Origin: Acetoanaerobium sp041831635
GTDB lineage: Bacteria > Bacillota > Clostridia > Peptostreptococcales > Filifactoraceae
Direction: 5' to 3'
Assembly (NCBI GenBank): GCA_041831635.1
Contig: JBHASY010000133.1
Coordinates: 1 to 7,099 of the forward strand
DNA: 7,099 nucleotides
Shown here: positions 1-5,020 of the stretch, piece by piece
Numbering within the stretch: position 1 is the stretch's first letter
How the letters are laid out: the number at the start of each line of letters is the position of its first letter
The notes under the pieces: generated by a model
What the model saw: only the letters and a program-made list of their open reading frames with translations
The model's database searches: none
What the model was told of the DNA's origin: nothing
Position numbers and translations under genes: made by a program

Positions 1-1
1 A

Positions 2-70
2 AGAAAAAAGCTCATCAGTCAGCAGAAACAGGAGGAACGAAAAAAGAGAAATAAAAAAACCACCTCATAG
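2..70 (+). CDS. C-terminal tail of an unidentified upstream gene (partial)
   Basis: The frame starting at base 2 is open from the window edge to a TAG at 68-70 and encodes a short, strongly charged tail rich in K, R, Q and E (ending QQKQEERKKRNKKTTS). Such tails are common at the end of mobilization or recombinase proteins of clostridial elements, but 22 residues cannot identify a family. It ends 10 bases before the ATG of the TnpW-like ORF, which would fit an operon. The frame starting at base 1 is also open to a TAA at 52-54 (ending AETGGTKKEK) and is the main alternative. I prefer the base-2 frame because more of its third codon positions are G or C, as in the neighbouring MATE and MarR genes. 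The coding assignment is tentative and no function is proposed. Confidence 0.35.
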   Translation, partial: RKKLISQQKQEERKKRNKKTTS

Positions 71-80
71 ACAGTCAATA

Positions 81-194
81 ATGGATATTGGAAAGACAAA
101 ATATGCTGTAAGCCTGCATTTTAAGCAAGGTACAGGGGAAACATACAAGGATAAAATACTAAAGCTAATCAAGAGAGAAACAGAGAAGATATAA
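81..194 (+). CDS. TnpW-like transposon-encoded small protein
   Basis: The ORF gives 37 residues from ATG 81 to TAA 192-194. The order IGKTKYAV, then LHF, then ETYKDKILKLIKRE matches my memory of TnpW-family proteins (IGxTTYxV-x-xHFS, then E-x-x-x-DKI-x-RLI). TnpW proteins are small products of unknown function carried by Tn4451-type and other clostridial integrative elements. The family is usually somewhat longer, about 50-65 residues. The reading frame stays open upstream to the window edge, but bases 3-80 contain no ATG, GTG or TTG in this frame. No convincing ribosome binding site precedes ATG 81; an AGGAGG at 30-35 is too far away. The protein may therefore be a short version, translated by coupling to the upstream gene, or a decayed copy. 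Its main value here is as a marker that the left edge belongs to a mobile element. The family call rests on remembered motifs, not on a search. Confidence 0.55.
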   Translation: MDIGKTKYAVSLHFKQGTGETYKDKILKLIKRETEKI

Positions 195-244
195 ATTTAT
201 CAAAGAAATTTTGTTTATGTCCTTGACAAATCTTCCCAAATGCA

Positions 245-276
245 ACAGACAGCCGGACTAAATCCACGCTGCCTGT
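245..276 (-). terminator. Hairpin between the convergent TnpW-like and MATE genes, possible terminator
   Basis: Bases 245-253 (ACAGACAGC) pair with 268-276 (GCTGCCTGT). Eight pairs are canonical, and the ninth (249/272) is a G-U wobble only in the minus-strand transcript. GGA 255-257 can also pair with TCC 263-265 inside the loop. It lies about 40 bases past the MATE stop and 50 past the TnpW-like stop, where a terminator serving either gene would be expected. No clean T-run follows on the minus strand. On the plus strand the following bases are T-rich (ATTTAAGTTTT). The hairpin is seen in the sequence; the terminator role is inferred. Confidence 0.4.
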
Positions 277-315
277 ATTTAAGTTTTCCAGTCTGTAAAT
301 GATTACCTAGTAGAC

Positions 316-1665
316 CTATTTTTTATACCCTGACAATTTCCGGAAAGTTCGCAAATAAAGCACGATTACTAACGCCAAAGACAGCAAATCAGCTATCGGC
401 TGAGCCCACGCCAGACCGTTAATCCCAATCAAAGCCCGAAGAACAAACAACATAGGGATATAAATCAGTCCCTGACGGCTGAGGTTAATAACAAGAGCTT
501 CTGTGGCAACTCCCATCGCCTGAAGTGAATTTGCCAACACATAATATATTCCAAATAAAATACTCGTGGACAGCAGAATTCGAGCAAAACGCAATGCGTA
601 ATCATAGGCATCCGGTGTAGAGAGAAAAACTGACACAATTTTTCCTGTGAAGATATAACAGATAACGGTGAGCAGAGCACTCAGGCAAAAAGCAAAAATC
701 AGGGAAAAATTCATTATTTTTTTGAAACGCTCCCACAAATCGGCACCCACACAGTAGCCCAGCAACGGTTGAACTCCTTGCCCGAGACCGATACACACCA
801 TCCCGGTCATCATAGTGACCTTCATGGCAACGCCTATTCCTGCCAGTGCCATATCGTCATAGCCCGTCATCATAGCGTTTACGATAATCTGAGACACACT
901 CATCAGCAGACTTCCCAGTGCCGCAGGGACGCCGATGGCAAGCACGTTTTTGCAAACGCCTTCTCTTATTGTGAAATATTTTGGGCGAATGGAAAGGGCA
1001 GATTTTCCACGAAGAAAATAGACGAGATAGTAAAGTGCCCCGGCTACGTTACCGATTACTGTGGCAATGGCTGCTCCGGCGATCCCCCAATCAAAGGTCA
1101 GAATCATCACAGGATCAAGTATTATGTTCAGCAGGTTGCCTATGAACTGTCCCGCCATGGCTCGGGTAGACTGTCCCTCCGCCCGAATCACATTTGAGTA
1201 GCAGGTGGAAATCAGCACAAAAGGTCCGCAGAGAGAAACAATGCTAAGATAAGTTTTTGCAGGCTCCCACGTGTCGACGCTGGCACCTACCAGTTCCAGT
1301 AGTCGGTTCATAAACAGCAGGGATATCGCCGACATGGCAACGCCCACTACCACACAAGCCCACATACAGAAAGAGCTGACTTTTTTCGCATACTCCGTTC
1401 TGCCTTCTCCCATCGCCCGAGAGATAACAGAAGTCCCTCCCATACCAAAAATGCTTCCCACCGACATGAACAGCAGGAAAATGGGGGTTGCCAGAGATAC
1501 CGCCGCCACCAGAATATCATTATGGGTCTGGCCGATAAAAAAAGTGTCTGCCAGATTATAAATAAGGGTCATGAGCATAGCCACCATTGCCGGAACTGCA
1601 TTTTTCAGTACCGCTTTTGGAACCGGAGCAGAGTGGAAAGTATCCAGTGGCTTTGAGTTTTTCAT
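316..1665 (-). CDS. MATE family multidrug efflux transporter (MepA-like)
   Basis: This is an inner-membrane antiporter of the MATE family, which expels cationic drugs, dyes or other toxic compounds in exchange for sodium ions or protons. The 449 residues are close to the usual 440-460, with the expected set of about twelve hydrophobic segments in two homologous halves. Visible family features are an N-lobe YNLADTFFIG stretch (about 36-45) with the acidic D40, a GMGGTSVISRAMG loop (about 74-86), a RAEGQ segment (161-165), NIILDP (180-185) and GIAGAAIATV (194-203). In layout and sequence it resembles S. aureus MepA, which is also paired with a MarR-type repressor. ATG 1665 has a strong AAGGAGG at 1674-1680, spaced by 8 bases. 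It lies 89 bases downstream of marR on the same strand, separated by a hairpin and a candidate operator. The coding GC is clearly above that of hemW, ccdA and lepA, consistent with acquisition by transfer. The substrate cannot be predicted. Confidence 0.93.
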   Translation of the reverse strand: MKNSKPLDTFHSAPVPKAVLKNAVPAMVAMLMTLIYNLADTFFIGQTHNDILVAAVSLATPIFLLFMSVGSIFGMGGTSVISRAMGEGRTEYAKKVSSFCMWACVVVGVAMSAISLLFMNRLLELVGASVDTWEPAKTYLSIVSLCGPFVLISTCYSNVIRAEGQSTRAMAGQFIGNLLNIILDPVMILTFDWGIAGAAIATVIGNVAGALYYLVYFLRGKSALSIRPKYFTIREGVCKNVLAIGVPAALGSLLMSVSQIIVNAMMTGYDDMALAGIGVAMKVTMMTGMVCIGLGQGVQPLLGYCVGADLWERFKKIMNFSLIFAFCLSALLTVICYIFTGKIVSVFLSTPDAYDYALRFARILLSTSILFGIYYVLANSLQAMGVATEALVINLSRQGLIYIPMLFVLRALIGINGLAWAQPIADLLSLALVIVLYLRTFRKLSGYKK

Positions 1666-1694
1666 TGTAAAATCCTCCTTTAATTAAAAAGCAA

Positions 1695-1719
1695 ACTATC
1701 GATAGTAAGCTATTGATAT
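1695..1719 (-). promoter_or_regulatory. Candidate MarR operator upstream of the MATE gene
   Basis: Bases 1695-1706 are a perfect 12-bp palindrome, ACTATCGATAGT, placed 30 bases before the MATE start. Immediately beside it, 1710-1719 reads CTATTGATAT, a degenerate second copy. The 11-bp core ACTATCGATAG matches 9 of 11 positions with ACTATTGACAG, which covers the -35 box of the marR promoter on the minus strand. A palindrome repeated at both transcription control points of a MarR-efflux pair is what a MarR dimer binding site looks like. The repeats are seen; binding is inferred. Confidence 0.5.
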
Positions 1720-1730
1720 AAGGTGTTTAA

Positions 1731-1752
1731 ATCCGCCTGATTGCGGGCGGAT
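1731..1752 (-). terminator. Hairpin between marR and the MATE gene, possible terminator or attenuator
   Basis: ATCCGCC (1731-1737) and GGCGGAT (1746-1752) form a perfect 7-bp GC-rich stem with an 8-base loop, starting 2 bases past the marR stop. On the minus strand it is followed by only TTTAAA, a weak T-tract. It could end the marR transcript in part, protect the marR message 3' end, or lower read-through into the MATE gene. No good separate MATE promoter is visible, so read-through from the marR promoter seems likely. Confidence 0.45.
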
Positions 1753-1754
1753 GA

Positions 1755-2180
1755 TTATTGCAGATTGTCCCGAACTTTCAACAGCAGAGTATGAAAAATA
1801 GAACGCTCCGCATCTGTAAGTCCGGAAAGAATAGTCTCCTCTGCCTGAGCCATGCTGACCTTTGCCTCTCGGCAACAGGCTCGCCCCATGTCAGTAATTT
1901 GCACCCGTTTCACACGCTTGTCCTGAGGATCGCCCATAGCATACAGCATTTTCTTTTGCTCCAATCTGGAAACAATGCCTGCCATAGTGGATTGAGCAAC
2001 ATGAATGGCGGCTTCCAGTTCTTTGAGAGTCATAAAACCGCTCTCTGCGCCATAAAGAGCCAGTAACACCCCAAACTGAGCCATAGTAATGTCATGCGGT
2101 CTCATGGTGTTATTAGCCTGCTTTTCCAGAGAATCGTGAATTTGTTTAATGAGTGAGCCACAAGTATTGGAATCAATCAT
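1755..2180 (-). CDS. MarR family transcriptional regulator, likely repressor of the MATE pump
   Basis: This is a cytoplasmic DNA-binding protein of the MarR family. Such proteins act as dimers that usually repress their own operon and a linked efflux pump until a small ligand releases them. At 141 residues it has typical length. An N-terminal helical dimerization part (1-30) is followed by a winged helix-turn-helix with MAQFGVLLALYG (33-44), TLKELEAAI (51-59), a recognition helix at about 61-79 (VAQSTMAGIVSRLEQKKML) and the family's wing signature GDPQDKRVKRVQIT (83-96). C-terminal helices complete the dimer interface. Three cysteines (C7 and the pair C102-C103) exist, but no redox role can be claimed. 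ATG 2180 has AAGGAGG at 2188-2194. The promoter at 2206-2234 is near consensus and overlaps a candidate operator, suggesting autorepression. The downstream MATE gene is the obvious target. Its GC content matches the MATE gene and not the backbone genes. Confidence 0.92.
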   Translation of the reverse strand: MIDSNTCGSLIKQIHDSLEKQANNTMRPHDITMAQFGVLLALYGAESGFMTLKELEAAIHVAQSTMAGIVSRLEQKKMLYAMGDPQDKRVKRVQITDMGRACCREAKVSMAQAEETILSGLTDAERSIFHTLLLKVRDNLQ

Positions 2181-2205
2181 AATAAGCCCTCCTTTGTAGT
2201 TATAT

Positions 2206-2234
2206 ATAATAGCACGCTTTCATTTTTCTGTCAA
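2206..2234 (-). promoter_or_regulatory. Sigma-A promoter of marR
   Basis: On the minus strand there is a perfect -35 box TTGACA (2229-2234), a 17-base spacer and a -10 box TATTAT (2206-2211). Transcription would begin near 2199, leaving a short leader that contains the AAGGAGG at 2188-2194. It probably drives marR and, by read-through, the MATE gene. Confidence 0.85.
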
Positions 2235-2238
2235 TAGT
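2228..2238 (-). promoter_or_regulatory. Candidate MarR operator overlapping the marR -35 box
   Basis: The minus strand reads ACTATTGACAG, matching 9 of 11 bases of the palindrome core ACTATCGATAG in front of the MATE gene. It contains the whole TTGACA, so a bound repressor would block RNA polymerase. The wider segment 2231-2247 is an imperfect dyad (12 of 17 positions symmetric). Regulatory role inferred. Confidence 0.45.
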
Positions 2239-2469
2239 TAATACTGATTTTTGAACACACTCGATTTCCAATACCTTTCGTTCTTTACCCTACTCACGAT
2301 ACTGCTCAAAATTTTAAAAGTTAGCTGTTTTGAGATATGGATTCGCTTTTTCTTGCAAGATTACTCCAAAAAGTGCTATCTACTGTGCAGTAGGTAAAAT
2401 AAAAAGTGTTCCGGTATATCTTTGCGGATGTTATTTGTTAAGTATTTTTGAGAAATACACAAAATAAAG
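2239..2469. other. Gene-poor junction between the efflux cassette and hemW
   Basis: No complete gene with a start and ribosome binding site is visible on either strand. The stretch holds a minus-strand frame open from 2360 to a TAA at 2238-2240 (40 codons, no credible start), which may be a gene remnant. It also holds the dyad at 2377-2396 flanked by AAAAAGTG direct repeats (2368-2375 and 2401-2408). I take it as the likely terminal segment of the mobile element, because GC-richer genes lie to its left and AT-rich backbone to its right. The exact end cannot be fixed from one sequence. Confidence 0.4.
2377..2396. repeat. Dyad symmetry centred on CTACTGTGCAGTAG
   Basis: CTACTG (2380-2385) and CAGTAG (2388-2393) are perfect inverted arms around TG. 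TA at 2377-2378 and TA at 2395-2396 extend the pairing with one wobble position between. The dyad sits almost centrally between two copies of AAAAAGTG. It could be a protein binding site near the element end or a small hairpin in RNA. No T-run follows, so it is unlikely to be a terminator. Confidence 0.45.
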
Positions 2470-2499
2470 TTGCAAATTGAGTTTTTTGCGTGTTATACT
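2470..2499 (+). promoter_or_regulatory. Probable hemW promoter
   Basis: A -35-like TTGCAA (2470-2475) is followed by an 18-base spacer and TATACT (2494-2499), preceded by the extended -10 TG at 2491-2492. A transcript would start near 2506, just ahead of the AAGGAGG at 2509-2515. The TTG at 2470, which could be mistaken for a start codon, is part of this -35 box. Confidence 0.55.
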
Positions 2500-2508
2500 A
2501 CTATTCGC

Positions 2509-2515
2509 AAGGAGG
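2509..2515 (+). promoter_or_regulatory. Ribosome binding site that fixes the hemW start at TTG 2524
   Basis: AAGGAGG lies 8 bases before TTG 2524, ideal spacing. It is held in the loop of a small possible hairpin: TTCGC (2504-2508) pairs with GCGAA (2515-2519). The in-frame TTG at 2470 has no such site and would precede the predicted transcription start. Confidence 0.75.
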
Positions 2516-2523
2516 CGAAAACC

Positions 2524-3726
2524 TTGAAACAGGAAATTACATTTACAGCAAAACAGGTCGGTAAATATCATCATAAAAAAGAAACTCTAAGTATATATAT
2601 CCACATTCCGTTTTGCCTTAGCAAATGCTCTTACTGTGACTTTATTTCTTTTGCAAATATAAATTCACTTCATAAACCATATATAGATGCTCTACTAAAA
2701 GAAATCTCCCTGTACAAATCCGTCATAAATAACAATCAAATAGCTACAGTATTTATAGGTGGCGGAACACCTACCAGTCTAAGTGACGATTTATTTTTAC
2801 GTTTGATTAAAGGCATCGACGAAGTATTAGCGCTAAATTGCAATTCAAAAAATATAGAATACACTGTAGAAGCAAACCCTAAAACTATAACAGCTCAAAA
2901 AGCCTCTACCATGAAAGACTACAACATAAACAGAGTAAGCCTCGGACTTCAGTCTGCAAATGAAACGGAACTAAAAATATTAAATCGAATTCACAACTTC
3001 AAAGACCTTGAAGACTCTGTAAATATTTTAAAAAACAATGGCATAGACAACGTCAATATAGACTTGATGTATGCTATACCAAACCAAACTCTTAAATCAT
3101 TTAAAACCACTCTTCATAAGGTATTAGCATTAAATCCTGCACATATATCATGCTACTCCTTAATACTGGAAGAAGGTACTTTGATTTATGAGCTTTATAA
3201 TAAAAATAAAATTTCTTTTCCTACAGAGAACGAAGATATTTCTATGTATGAACTCGCAGTAAATAAACTTACATCATCAGGTTACGAACATTACGAAATA
3301 TCTAATTTTTCCCTTCCCGACAAAAAATGTAGTCATAATATAACTTATTGGAAAGTTATGCCTTACTTAGGTTTTGGAGTTTCCGCACATTCATTTTATG
3401 ACAAATACAGATATTCAAATACAAACAGTATAGATGAATATATAGATTTGCTGTCAAAAAACAGTCTGCCTATAAAAAATAAAGAACTTATAGATGATAC
3501 TATGGCCTTTGAAGAGTGGATATTTTTAAGACTGAGAATGAAAGAGGGAATAAAATTCGAGGATATAAACTTGAGATTTAATATTGATTTTTTAGATAAG
3601 TATAAATCAAAACTCGACAAACTTTCGAGCGAAGGACTTGTAATTTATGACGAAAAAAAAATAAGCCTTACGTTAAAAGGCTTTGAACTTAGCAATTATG
3701 TTTTCTTGGAAATCTTAAATACATAA
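2524..3726 (+). CDS. hemW: HemW, radical SAM heme chaperone (formerly annotated as coproporphyrinogen III oxidase-like)
   Basis: The protein is a cytoplasmic radical-SAM protein of the HemW group, which binds a [4Fe-4S] cluster and heme and is thought to deliver heme to acceptors; it is not the true HemN oxidase. From TTG 2524 it has 400 residues, normal for the family. Motifs in order are LSIYIHIPFC (22-31), the cluster motif C31-x3-C35-x2-C38 followed by DF, FIGGGTPTSL (77-86), EANP (116-119), RVSLGLQS (137-144), DLMYAIPNQT and a HemN-type C-terminal domain. F40 stands where HemN has a fourth cysteine, supporting HemW. About 20 residues precede the conserved start, more than usual, and the segment (KQEITFTAKQ...) resembles nothing I know in HemW. 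Codon use is AT-rich, like lepA and ccdA. hemW is often found next to lepA in Firmicutes; here it faces lepA's operon and is separated from it by ccdA and the thioredoxin gene. No clear terminator follows in 3727-3825. Confidence 0.9.
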   Translation: MKQEITFTAKQVGKYHHKKETLSIYIHIPFCLSKCSYCDFISFANINSLHKPYIDALLKEISLYKSVINNNQIATVFIGGGTPTSLSDDLFLRLIKGIDEVLALNCNSKNIEYTVEANPKTITAQKASTMKDYNINRVSLGLQSANETELKILNRIHNFKDLEDSVNILKNNGIDNVNIDLMYAIPNQTLKSFKTTLHKVLALNPAHISCYSLILEEGTLIYELYNKNKISFPTENEDISMYELAVNKLTSSGYEHYEISNFSLPDKKCSHNITYWKVMPYLGFGVSAHSFYDKYRYSNTNSIDEYIDLLSKNSLPIKNKELIDDTMAFEEWIFLRLRMKEGIKFEDINLRFNIDFLDKYKSKLDKLSSEGLVIYDEKKISLTLKGFELSNYVFLEILNT

Positions 3727-3825
3727 CTTAGGTGAAATATCGTAATCAGGCATTATCCATACAGCATATTATATTTTATCTTTCTACTTAACAGAATTCA
3801 ATCCAAAAATACTCATATCCAATTT

Positions 3826-4524
3826 CTATACTGCCAGATAAAATACATAAAATCCTGCGAACAATATAAATATTGCTAAAACATTTTTTAAAGTATTAGC
3901 AATATTTATATATTTAGGTTGTGTGAGAAGTCTGTTTAATGTGGATACAGATACCCCTGCAATAATCACAAGTACACTATTTCCTATACTGTAAGCCAAT
4001 AGCATAAATCCCCCAAGTACAGGATTCCCCCTGCTTGCTACAAAAGAAAGAATTGCTGCAAGCACAGGTGTAGCACAAGGAGAAGCTGCAAACCCGCCAA
4101 ACAGTCCAAGCGTAAATATCCCAAACAGTCCCTTTTTCACAGGTTTTTCTTCTATACTGCACACATTTTCCTGTTTTTTAAAACTTAAAATACCTAATAT
4201 ATTCAAACTGCTTACTATCATAATAATTGCCAATACCAAATAGATCAGCTTTCCATATCTTGAAAAAACCATTCCCACATATGCTGTCAAAAATCCCAAC
4301 ACAATAAATGTTATACTAAGACCTAAAGTAAATACCAAAGAATATAAAAGACCTTTTTTTCTATCGGATATTTGACTATTTCCCATATACCCTACAACTA
4401 AAGGGATTGTAGTTAATACGCACGGGCTGAAAGCTGATATAACTCCTGCTAAAAAAGCTATTGGAACAGCCATATATATATGCTCCAACATAAACTCAGA
4501 AATCATCTGAAGAACAGCTTCCAT
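3826..4524 (-). CDS. ccdA: CcdA-family transmembrane thiol-disulfide electron carrier
   Basis: The product is an integral membrane protein of the CcdA/DsbD-transmembrane family. It takes electrons from cytoplasmic thioredoxin and passes them across the membrane to thioredoxin-like proteins outside. The 232 residues fit the short CcdA type. About six hydrophobic segments are visible (roughly 17-44, 59-84, 92-112, 133-163, 168-192, 209-231). The two hallmark cysteines sit in AFSPCVLTTIP (C35) and AASPCATPVLA (C150), related halves of an inverted repeat. An extra C122 lies in a polar loop. The start ATG at 4524 shares one base with the stop of the thioredoxin-like gene (TAATG), so translation is probably coupled. 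The pair is a self-contained reducing module. No cytochrome c maturation genes or methionine sulfoxide reductase lie nearby, so its final target is unknown; protection or maturation of surface thiols is a reasonable inference. Confidence 0.9.
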   Translation of the reverse strand: MEAVLQMISEFMLEHIYMAVPIAFLAGVISAFSPCVLTTIPLVVGYMGNSQISDRKKGLLYSLVFTLGLSITFIVLGFLTAYVGMVFSRYGKLIYLVLAIIMIVSSLNILGILSFKKQENVCSIEEKPVKKGLFGIFTLGLFGGFAASPCATPVLAAILSFVASRGNPVLGGFMLLAYSIGNSVLVIIAGVSVSTLNRLLTQPKYINIANTLKNVLAIFILFAGFYVFYLAV

Positions 4525-4937
4525 TACTGCATACCCGCTTCCACTAACATTTTTTCTATATCTTCAAGAGTAGTTACTCCCTGAGTTCTTGACTTAATCA
4601 CTGCATCTTTATCTAAAAATACCAAGGTAGGCACTACTTTTACATTATAAGCCATCGCTAAAGGAAAATTTTCCTGTAGGTCCAGGTTCACAACAACCAC
4701 ATTCGCTTTTCCATCAAATTTAACCTTTGCCTCTTCTATGGTAGGCTTCATATAGTCACAAACAGGACAAGTCGATGTAGTAAACTCTACAAATGTAGGA
4801 TATCCGTTTTCTATCGCCTCATCATAAGATTTAGTTGTTGTTTCTGCATTTGAATTCAAAATATTTTTATTGAAATAAATAGTTGCCAATGCTCCTATCA
4901 CAAGAACTATTACCAAAATTTTAATAGTTTTATTCAT
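4524..4937 (-). CDS. Membrane-anchored extracytoplasmic thioredoxin-like protein
   Basis: The protein is a thioredoxin-fold reductase or disulfide carrier held on the outer face of the membrane. Residues 5-22 form a hydrophobic anchor with a short positive N-terminus (NKTIK) and no lipobox cysteine, so a membrane anchor is more likely than a lipoprotein. A short linker (23-36) precedes the domain, with PTFVEFTTSTCPVCDYMKP carrying the active-site CPVC at 57-60, a central VVVVNLDLQ strand and the cis-proline at VVPT (P103). The 137 residues equal one thioredoxin domain plus an anchor. ATG 4937 is preceded by a moderate AAAGAGGTG ribosome binding site (4943-4951). The stop overlaps the ccdA start by one base, and CcdA is the expected electron donor. 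Downstream clients are unknown. It has its own promoter in the gap after lepA. Confidence 0.88.
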   Translation of the reverse strand: MNKTIKILVIVLVIGALATIYFNKNILNSNAETTTKSYDEAIENGYPTFVEFTTSTCPVCDYMKPTIEEAKVKFDGKANVVVVNLDLQENFPLAMAYNVKVVPTLVFLDKDAVIKSRTQGVTTLEDIEKMLVEAGMQ

Positions 4938-4984
4938 ATATACACCTCTTTATCGTTTTTTTGAATATATAGATATTATCTTTA

Positions 4985-5013
4985 ATTATACCAAAAAAGT
5001 GCATATTTTGAAA
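4985..5013 (-). promoter_or_regulatory. Extended -10 promoter of the thioredoxin-like/ccdA operon
   Basis: On the minus strand, TGGTATAAT gives a perfect -10 TATAAT (4985-4990) with the extended TG. The -35 position 17 bases away is TTTCAA (5008-5013), a poor match, which is usual for extended -10 promoters. An AT-rich inverted repeat, ATTTTG/CAAAAT around four bases (5005-5020), overlaps it just past the lepA stop; it is too weak to be called a terminator with confidence. Confidence 0.6.
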
Positions 5014-5020
5014 ACAAAAT

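Noticed and set aside
223..228. Plus-strand TTGACA as a promoter -35 box
   Set aside because: No -10-like sequence follows at 16-18 bases, and no plus-strand gene starts downstream of it.
769..1561. Plus-strand open frames at 769-1197 and 1271-1561
   Set aside because: They lie wholly within the MATE gene on the opposite strand and have no recognisable domains or ribosome binding sites; they are shadows of the real gene.
2238..2360. Minus-strand open frame of 40 codons ending KSSVFKNQY
   Set aside because: It has a protein-like look, but there is no plausible start codon with a ribosome binding site and it ends inside the marR promoter region. At most it is a gene remnant.
2470..2523. Extending hemW to the in-frame TTG at 2470 (418 residues)
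   Set aside because: That TTG has no ribosome binding site and coincides with the predicted -35 box. TTG 2524 has AAGGAGG at ideal spacing.
3727..3825. Bidirectional terminator between the convergent hemW and ccdA
   Set aside because: I looked for a stem with a flanking T-run on either strand and found none that was convincing.
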